DNA of 64,000 nucleotides. Origin: Scytalidium lignicola (Eukaryota; Ascomycota; Leotiomycetes). Every line of letters begins with the position of its first letter. Position 1 is the first letter of the stretch. The DNA lies in contig NCSJ02000085.1 in assembly GCA_002812745.2 (NCBI GenBank), positions 62,001 through 126,000 on the forward strand. Direction: 5' to 3'. Made by a program: the position numbers and the translations under genes. Under the pieces are notes generated by a model. That model searched no databases. It was not told the origin of the DNA and worked only from the letters and a program-made list of their open reading frames with translations. This document shows positions 57,685 through 64,000 of this stretch, one piece after another.

Positions 57685-60600
57685 ATGGTTCTTCCAAAGG
57701 ACCAAAGACTTAAGGGTTCAGAGAATTACAACCTTTGGAGCTCTTGTCTTATGGTTTTGCTCCAGTCTAAAGGTCTTGAAGATCACGTTGGTAATATTGT
57801 TTCACCTCCCAAAGGAGATACTCCTGAGTAGAAGGCCTAGCACAAAGATGACGCCAAAACCTATATGTGTCTTAATGTCAATATCGACGATGAGGCTACG
57901 TTATTGATCAAGGACTATGATACAGCAAAGCTTGCTTGGGCTACCTTGAAAGCTCAATATCAGGGAAAAGGTCGCAATCTGCAACAGAAGTTCCTGTCTA
58001 AGCTGATCTCCGTCAAACATAGTCACTTCAACTCTACAAGCATGTATATTACCGTGTTTAAGTCGATAATAGCTAATTTGAAGGCTGTCAAAGGTGATAA
58101 CATAGAGCTTCTCTATCAATTCGTCTTTATTTCTGGTCTTGAGGATGAATATCCTATTTAGGCTGAATGTCAGCGTTCGGCTGGCAGATCAGAGAAGCTA
58201 CCTACACTTACTTAACTCATAGAGGACATTGCTGATGAATCTATCTCTGTTACTAGCTCCTCCGGTGCTGTTATGTATGGCAAGAATAATTCCAATTCAA
58301 GCAATTCAAAAGGCTCTAAGGATGTCAAATGCAACCATTGCAAGAAGAATGGTCACAAGGAATCTGATTGCTTTCAAAAGCATCTTGAAAAGCTTAAGGA
58401 ATATAAGGCAAAGCAGTCTGGCAAGAAGAAAGAGAAGAAAAGTGAGGATAAACCTAAGAAGTCTGATTCAAAGGACAAATCCAACACTGTCAACCTCAAC
58501 TCTGCCAGCTTGGTCACTGCCAGCTTGGTCACTGCCAATCCTACGGCTTTCTCCATGTTTACACGCAATCAGTGGATTGCAGATACAAGTGCTACTGATC
58601 ACATCACCAATAATCTTAATTGGTTTGATTCTGGCTCTTACTCAACGTGTTCTGATCTTCATCCTATGGAGACAGGTAACAGTTTTACTCCGATTGTAAG
58701 CATAGGCACTGTTACACTCGAAACCACTTGTTCAGATGGTTCATCTTTCCTCTTGACACTTACTAATGTACAGTATATACCTACATTTCCGGTCAATATT
58801 TTCGGAGCCTTAAGACTCCTTGTACAGAATGGTGATGCTCGTGTCACTTCATCTGGTATATTCAATAAGAACAACATCGAATACAGTGCTGTTATTACTT
58901 CCCCTGCCGGTATCTATTTAAGATTAGCATCCATTCCAACAGCACTTATTTCTACATTCCTTGCTCGTCAAACAATCCCTAGTCTGGACATTATTCATCA
59001 ACGTTTGGCATATACAAGCCTTGAAGTCGTCAAGAATACAATTAAAGCCACTCTTGGTATCGACGCTGAGCTAGTGAAGAAGGCCTCTGACGAAGACCCC
59101 TTCCTTTGCGAGGCATGTGAATATGGTCACTCTGAAAAGGGCGTTTCTCGACAACCTAGAAAACGATCCACCAAAGTTGGTGAGGTCTTGAATATCGATG
59201 TGTGTACAGTTACACCTGTCAGCTATAATGGGCATCACTACACCACTACTATAGTGGATGATTACTCTGGTGCTACTTGGGGTTATACCCATAAAGAAAA
59301 GAAGGGTGCATATGATGCTATAGTTACACATTGTGCCCTTCTCAAGAATCAGTGGAATATCACTCCCAAATTGATTCGAATCAATGGTGGAAACGAGTTT
59401 GGTGAAGAGAAACTTGATACCTTCTGTAGTCACAAAGGTATTCAACATGAAGAGACTACTCCCCATACACCATGGCAAAATGGAGTCTCTAAGAGAGCTG
59501 AACACTCTATATTTACAAGAACTCACACCATTATGATTGCCACTAGCATTCCTCTTACACTCTGGAACAAGGTGTACAAATCAGCCATATATATTGGCAA
59601 TCGTCTTGCAACCAGAACTCTTGTAAGTGATATCACTCCATTTGAAGCCTTTATAAAACAGGTTTCTCCCTCTAGTACTAATTGCAAACCTGATCTATCA
59701 AACCTTTGTGTTGTTAGTTCCAAAATATTTATACATGTTAACAAGGAACGTTGTGTAACATCCTAAAAGATGGCTTCTAAGGCTGAAGAGGGCATATTGC
59801 TAGGCTTTGAGAGCAACTTGATTTATCGTTGTTAGGTTTCCTCACACACTTACAAACTAGTCCACACTTCTCATATTACCTTCACTGAGGGTAATCTACG
59901 CCCAGAAGAGCTTGTTGTCAAGGCTTAAGATGCTGAAGCTGTTGCTGAAGCTAGTTCCCCATGTTCTCCACTATCTCCACCTTCTACCCCACAAGATGCA
60001 GCTCTCCCTCCACAGTTGAACTCCACGTTTGAGGAGGTTGTACAACCTACTGAGGAGGAGGAGGAGGTGTCTGAAGATGAGCTTCCTCAGGTAGTTGTAC
60101 CTACCAAACGCGGTCGTGGTCGTCCAAAAGGCTCAAAGAATAAGAAGCCTGAACAAGGACATACCAACTCCGATATTACACACGTTGATCTTACAGAGAA
60201 TCGTGTTACACGCCTGCAAGCTGCAAAATCAAGCACTCAGGCTCTATCTCCAGTTGTTTCTCCATCTCCAGTCGTTTCTGGAGCCTTTCCTGATGAAGGA
60301 GAGATTCTTGGTCAGCCTCCAGCAGTTGCTATGGCTTATGGCCACTGTCTTACAGCTCGTTCTGCTCTGAATTTAGGGTATGCCCTAGCTGTGACAGATG
60401 ATCCCACAGAACTGAAATCTTACAAGGAAGCCCTTGATACTCCGTATTCCCAGGAATGGCAAGATGCCACGGTTACAGAGCTTAAGTCCTTGGTGAAGTG
60501 TAAGACTTTTAAGCTTACTCGGCTTCCTCCTGGAAAGCATGCCTTGAAGGGCCGATGGGTCTATCGCATCAAACGCAACGCAGACCGTCAAATTGAACGC

Positions 60601-62016
60601 TTTAAAGCCAGGTTTGTGGTCAAGGGATACGAACAGCGCCATGGAGTGGATTATGATCAAACTTGGGCAAGTGTTGTCAAGTCGGCAACATGGAAGGTAT
60701 TAATGTCAGTTGCCGCTGTTCGTGGCTGGCAAATACACCAAATGGACGTCGTTACAGCCTTTCTAAATGGTGATATCGACGTAGAAATCTATATAGATCT
60801 CCCTGAGGGATTCACCGTTGAGGATCTTCGAGCTCTTGGTGTTGAATATGCTGATATCGATGGCGATGGTCACCTTGTTCTTCTTCTTTTGAAGTCCCTG
60901 TATGGACTGAAGCAAGCTCCCCGTTGCTGGCAATTGAAGCTCAATTCGAAGCTAGCTGAAATTGGCTTTCTTCCTCTTCAATCCGACCCTAGTGTCTTCT
61001 TTAATCAACGTCTAAGCATCTTTATTTGCACTTATGTTGACGATTTTCTAGTTATCGGTCCTGGAGGCTCTCAATTCGACGAGGTCAAGCGAATTCTCCA
61101 CGATTTATTCGAAATGATCGATATGGGACCTGCATCCTGGTTTCTGGGGGTGCGTATCATACGGGATTGGGAGAAACACACCATTTCTCTCGTCCAGGAT
61201 GGGTATGTCAAGAAGATTCTTGATCGATTTGGGTACAGCAACGTCAAACCTCACTCTACTCCATTTGAGGCAAATGTGGCCGAGTTCATGGTCAAATACG
61301 ACGGTATAGCTACTCCCCAAGACGTTCAGCTTTATTCTGAAAAAGTTGGTTCCGTTATGTATCTCATGACACAAACACGTCCTGATCTGTCCTTTCCGGT
61401 CTCCCGACTCTCACAATTCCTTCAAAATCCATCTCCACAGCACTTGAAGTTGGTCAAACAGGTCTTTCAGTACCTCCAGGGCACTCAAGATGTTGGCATC
61501 ACCTTTGGAGGAGACGGAAACGAAAACCTTGATTTCTATGGTTTCAGCGACTCTGACTATGGTGGTTGCTTGGAAACGCGTCGTTCCACCATAGGTTACC
61601 TCTTCTTTTTGGGTGGTGGACCTATTTCATGGCGCTGCCAGCGATTACCTTGTGTTACTCTGTCCACTACGGAAGCTGAGTACTGTGCTCTCTCTGAAGC
61701 GTCACGCGAAGCCATATGGCTGGCCAGATTGCTGTCAGAACTCCAGGTCAACGTTTCGAGCTCTAAAATCACCTTAAATGGTGACAATCAGGGCTCCCTT
61801 TCTATGGCTGAGACTACCGAACAATCGAAAAGGGCTAAACACATTGATATCAGATATCACTTTGTACGTGAGAAAGTGCAATCAGGAGAGATCGTTTTGA
61901 ATTACGTCCCTACCGCAGATATGGTGGCTGACGGCCTTACAAAAGCTTTGAATTCAGTCAAACATGCAAAGTTTATGGATTTGTTGGGCCTGAAATCGAT
62001 TGCTTTGAATCGATAA
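57685..62016 (+). pseudogene. Copia gag-pol in one frame with seven in-frame stops
   Basis: The frame from ATG 57685 to TAA 62014-62016 (1444 codons) has no frameshift. Gag is followed by a zinc knuckle (CNHCKKNGHKESDC near 58330-58372), protease (WIADTSATDHIT) and GAG-pre-integrase. In the integrase (about 59190-59650) the second catalytic block reads IRINGGNEF with Asn for Asp, and the third block reads NGVSKRAE with Lys at the first acidic position. A linker with a KRGRGRPKGSKNKK AT-hook-like motif (about 60103-60147) follows, then RT with YVDDFLVIG (about 61030) and RNase H to the end. Seven stops lie between 57820 and 59930; each is TAG or TAA where CAG or CAA would fit. The downstream 60016-62016 part (666 codons: AT-hook, RT, RNase H) is fully open. 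Confidence 0.93.
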
Positions 62017-62148
62017 ATTTCCCATTTCGGGCTCCGGTATTACACTTGCAACATTTTGCTTTATGGCTCAAGTGTCTCCGCACTCGTTTTTGTATGGGAT
62101 TTGGGGTACTTTTGCATCAATTTTCGGTGCTTCGGTGACATGGGGGTG

Positions 62149-62313
62149 TGTTGTGATATCCTAGTTGCCACCTTAGGCACCACGTTTCACCTATTACACG
62201 TGACTTCCCTTTCTAGTAGTTAGCTTCACTTGTACGTACGTAGCTACACTACAACACCACAATATATTTGAGTAACCCCGATTACGCAACCTCTTGCTGT
62301 GCTTAATTCAACA
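62149..62313 (+). repeat. Copia family 2 3' LTR
   Basis: 165-bp partner of 57377-57541. Confidence 0.93.
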
Positions 62314-62332
62314 AATAATAAATTGTATAATA

Positions 62333-62510
62333 TGTTGAATTAAGGCACGTGAAGCATGGTACGCAATATGGGGTTACTCAGAGTATATTGTGGTGTTGTA
62401 CGGTAGTAACTACGTACAAGTAGAAGAGCTAACTAATGGAACTACCTAAAGTAGAAGTCATGTGCAATAAGCGATATGGTGCCTAAGGTGGCAACTAGGA
62501 TATCACAACA
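62333..62510 (-). mobile_element. Inverted, diverged solo LTR of Copia family 2, TSD TAATA
   Basis: 178 bp reading TGTTGAATTAAGG...GATATCACAACA, the reverse complement of the family 2 LTR with several differences and small indels. TAATA flanks both sides (62328-62332 and 62511-62515), so it inserted independently and lies only 19 bp from the full element. Confidence 0.92.
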
Positions 62511-63367
62511 TAATATTAAAAAGAGTTATAAAGTGCTTTATAATTATAAGGTACTAACAACCTAAGGTCATTGTCATTACAGAGCACTAACAGCCTGAAG
62601 GCCACTGTAATTACAGGTCATTTCTGGAGTCAAATAATTAACGCTTTAGCGTAAATCTAGTTATATATTACTATAACCTCCGTATTATAACTTAGAATAG
62701 GTAAGCTGACCTTTCCCATGTGATAAAAAAGTTTTCCCGACTGCCGACCCTAAAAAAGGGAGCATTTTTGGGTCAGCTCACCTGTATTCTCATCTATATA
62801 ATATAAGGCATGTTGAAAACTCAGGCGTCAACTATTCACTATCCCCTGTGTATATATACGGGAGTTCTACTCCCCTCACTGCTCATTAATTAATTAATCA
62901 ATGCATACTCTACCTCCTTTAACAGGTTGTGAGCCTAAATTTCCGCACAGAACTTACTTTTTTAACTGGCTAAGTCTTTTCGTTAATCCTAGGAGGGCAT
63001 GGCTAATCAAACCCCTTATTAGCGGGGTATCCTTGGTTCTGTTTTACACTTTGCTTTTTTGGATCCTTTAGAGGTTAAAGCNAAAGTTCAGCCTAACCTG
63101 ACCTGTCCAGGCCACTCCTTATAAAGGCTAAGTTATTCCCCAGCTCTGAGTAGAGTACGCTTGCTTCTTGATCTTCTGGATCTTTTAAGAGGCCAAAACA
63201 AGGTCTAGACTAAATTTATCTAGCCAATTACTCCTCAAAAAAGCTCAAGTCTTATTTCACATCAACACTAAAGCAGAGTGGGTTGCTAAGCCCATTGATA
63301 GTTAAAGAAGTTGTCATGGAGTTATAATATTTTCCAAGAGCAAGTTGGTGTAATTCATAAGCTTGCG
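62511..63367. other. Non-coding stretch between transposon block and kinase-like gene
   Basis: It holds a two-unit imperfect tandem repeat (62553-62620) and less mutated sequence with a small hairpin (AACCCCTTATTAGCGGGGT near 63020). No gene is supported up to the 3' end of the kinase-like gene. Confidence 0.45.
62553..62620. repeat. Two-copy imperfect tandem repeat, ~34-bp unit
   Basis: Two adjacent units share ACTAACA-CCT-AGG-CA-TGT-ATTACAG. They differ mostly by transitions. Confidence 0.65.
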
Positions 63368-64000
63368 CTATTCCTTCTCTTCAAACACATGCTTTATTAT
63401 ATTGTCCAATCCTTGCAAGTCTCCTTCTACGGTCCCTGCCTTGTCTTTCTCAACAAAGCCTCGAGTGTACCCTCCCCCAAAATCAATAATCCACGCATCA
63501 TCACTCCCGTCGATCAACACATTCTCTGGTTTAGCATCTCCCCACACAATTCCAGCCTGATGTAGTTGTGCCAGCGTGTCCGTAACCTGATCTGCCCACT
63601 TCTGCTTGAGAGAAGCCGGTGTATCAGCCTGCACAGCACAAGCTAACGTGACATAATCGCAATCGATATAAGTTAATAACAATCCCATCAGCCGGCCTAT
63701 ATCGTCCTTCACAATTCCGTAAAGGCGGCAAATACGTACATCATGACCTAGATTTGACTCTTCGATATGTCTATAGTTTTCGAGTTCGCGGAGAGCTAAT
63801 CGTACTTCACCCCTTCCGTAAGGTTTAAAGAAGCAGACTGTTTTGCCGTTCACCAGGACCTTGCTAGGGGAAGGGCAGATGTTGTCTTCAGGACCGGCGA
63901 TGCAGATTTCGACTTTTGATGGATGAAAGGATGGCCATACCGAACAGAATGTGTAATCATCCAGCTCCACACCTGGAGGCTTCATGGAGTTTGTCTTCTT
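63368..64000 (-). CDS. Protein-kinase-like protein (5' end may lie beyond window)
   Basis: The minus-strand frame ends at 63368 and is open to the right edge. The first Met in the window is at 63985 (MKPPGVELDDYTF), but the codons before it are also open, so the true start may be outside. The kinase C-lobe core is clear: GIVWGDAKPENVLID corresponds to the catalytic loop (Asp and Asn present) and AWIIDFGGGYTRGF to the DFG metal-binding motif. The N-lobe (VCFFKPYGRGEVRLALREL) has a Lys and a Glu-rich helix where the ATP-binding pair would be. The protein ends soon after DFG (about 40 residues later), much shorter than a full eukaryotic kinase. Many fungal kinase-like proteins of unknown substrate share this short form. 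No intron was seen. Confidence 0.8.
   Translation of the reverse strand, partial: KKTNSMKPPGVELDDYTFCSVWPSFHPSKVEICIAGPEDNICPSPSKVLVNGKTVCFFKPYGRGEVRLALRELENYRHIEESNLGHDVRICRLYGIVKDDIGRLMGLLLTYIDCDYVTLACAVQADTPASLKQKWADQVTDTLAQLHQAGIVWGDAKPENVLIDGSDDAWIIDFGGGYTRGFVEKDKAGTVEGDLQGLDNIIKHVFEEKE

Larger units (their letters stand above)
57377..62313 (+). mobile_element. Full-length Ty1/Copia retrotransposon (second family)
   Basis: LTRs of 165 bp at 57377-57541 and 62149-62313 (TGTTGTGATATCC...TTCAACA) enclose a plus-strand gag-pol. The sequence directly after the left LTR begins GGTTATGCACTCCGG; its first seven bases are complementary to CATAACC, as in an initiator-tRNA anticodon arm, a known Copia primer site type. 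Flanking pentamers differ (CAATT left, AATAA right), so no target-site duplication is seen. It is of a different family from the element at 35517. Confidence 0.92.

Overview
The window looks like part of the genome of a filamentous ascomycete (Pezizomycotina). The signs are short GT-AG introns of about 45-70 bp, a HET-domain gene, a zinc-finger/esterase/ankyrin NLR-like protein, fungal BTB proteins, and AT-rich transposon remains carrying C-to-T/G-to-A (RIP-type) mutations. The class is not certain. Many single N bases sit next to homopolymers, so some apparent frameshifts are probably assembly artefacts.

Layout. 1-1917 is a membrane protein running off the left edge. 2853-10272 holds an NLR-like gene (minus strand) head to head with a DUF7580-like/subtilase gene, followed on the plus strand by a gasdermin-like pore-forming protein. 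This resembles the het-Q1/het-Q2 arrangement, in which a subtilisin-like protease cleaves a fungal gasdermin to trigger cell death. 10836-15599 holds a decayed cyclase-family gene, an intact short-chain dehydrogenase and a C-terminally truncated Baeyer-Villiger-type monooxygenase, bracketed by two copies of a ~125-bp direct repeat. 16534-20917 holds a methyltransferase with an in-frame stop, a two-exon HET-domain gene and a GNAT acetyltransferase. 20918-25201 is an AT-rich block containing a clean solo LTR. 25202-28098 has two BTB-domain genes.

29855-32899 is the most striking locus: a viperin-like radical-SAM enzyme (30902-31858), a divergently transcribed UMP-CMP/adenylate-kinase-type nucleotide kinase (29855-30525, one in-frame TGA), and a CYTH/triphosphate-tunnel protein (32276-32899). 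It looks like a compact fungal nucleotide-based antiviral module parallel to the vertebrate RSAD2-CMPK2 pair, with a triphosphatase-fold protein added.

34637-62510 is a nested transposon block. A Tc1/mariner remnant is cut by a Copia element (35517-41721). A second, heavily mutated Copia copy shares the boundary LTR. That copy hosts a solo LTR (42457-42723) and a complete chromodomain Gypsy element (46615-54220, TSD TTATA) with an antisense coiled-coil reading frame. Next come a strongly mutated plus-strand Gypsy remnant, a full-length Copia element (57377-62313) with seven stops in one continuous frame, and an inverted solo LTR (62333-62510). The right edge carries the N-terminal part of a kinase-like gene.

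Taken together, the left half is enriched in genes of the allorecognition/programmed-cell-death and antiviral type, next to a repeat-rich block. All functional assignments come from reading the sequence; no database search was run.
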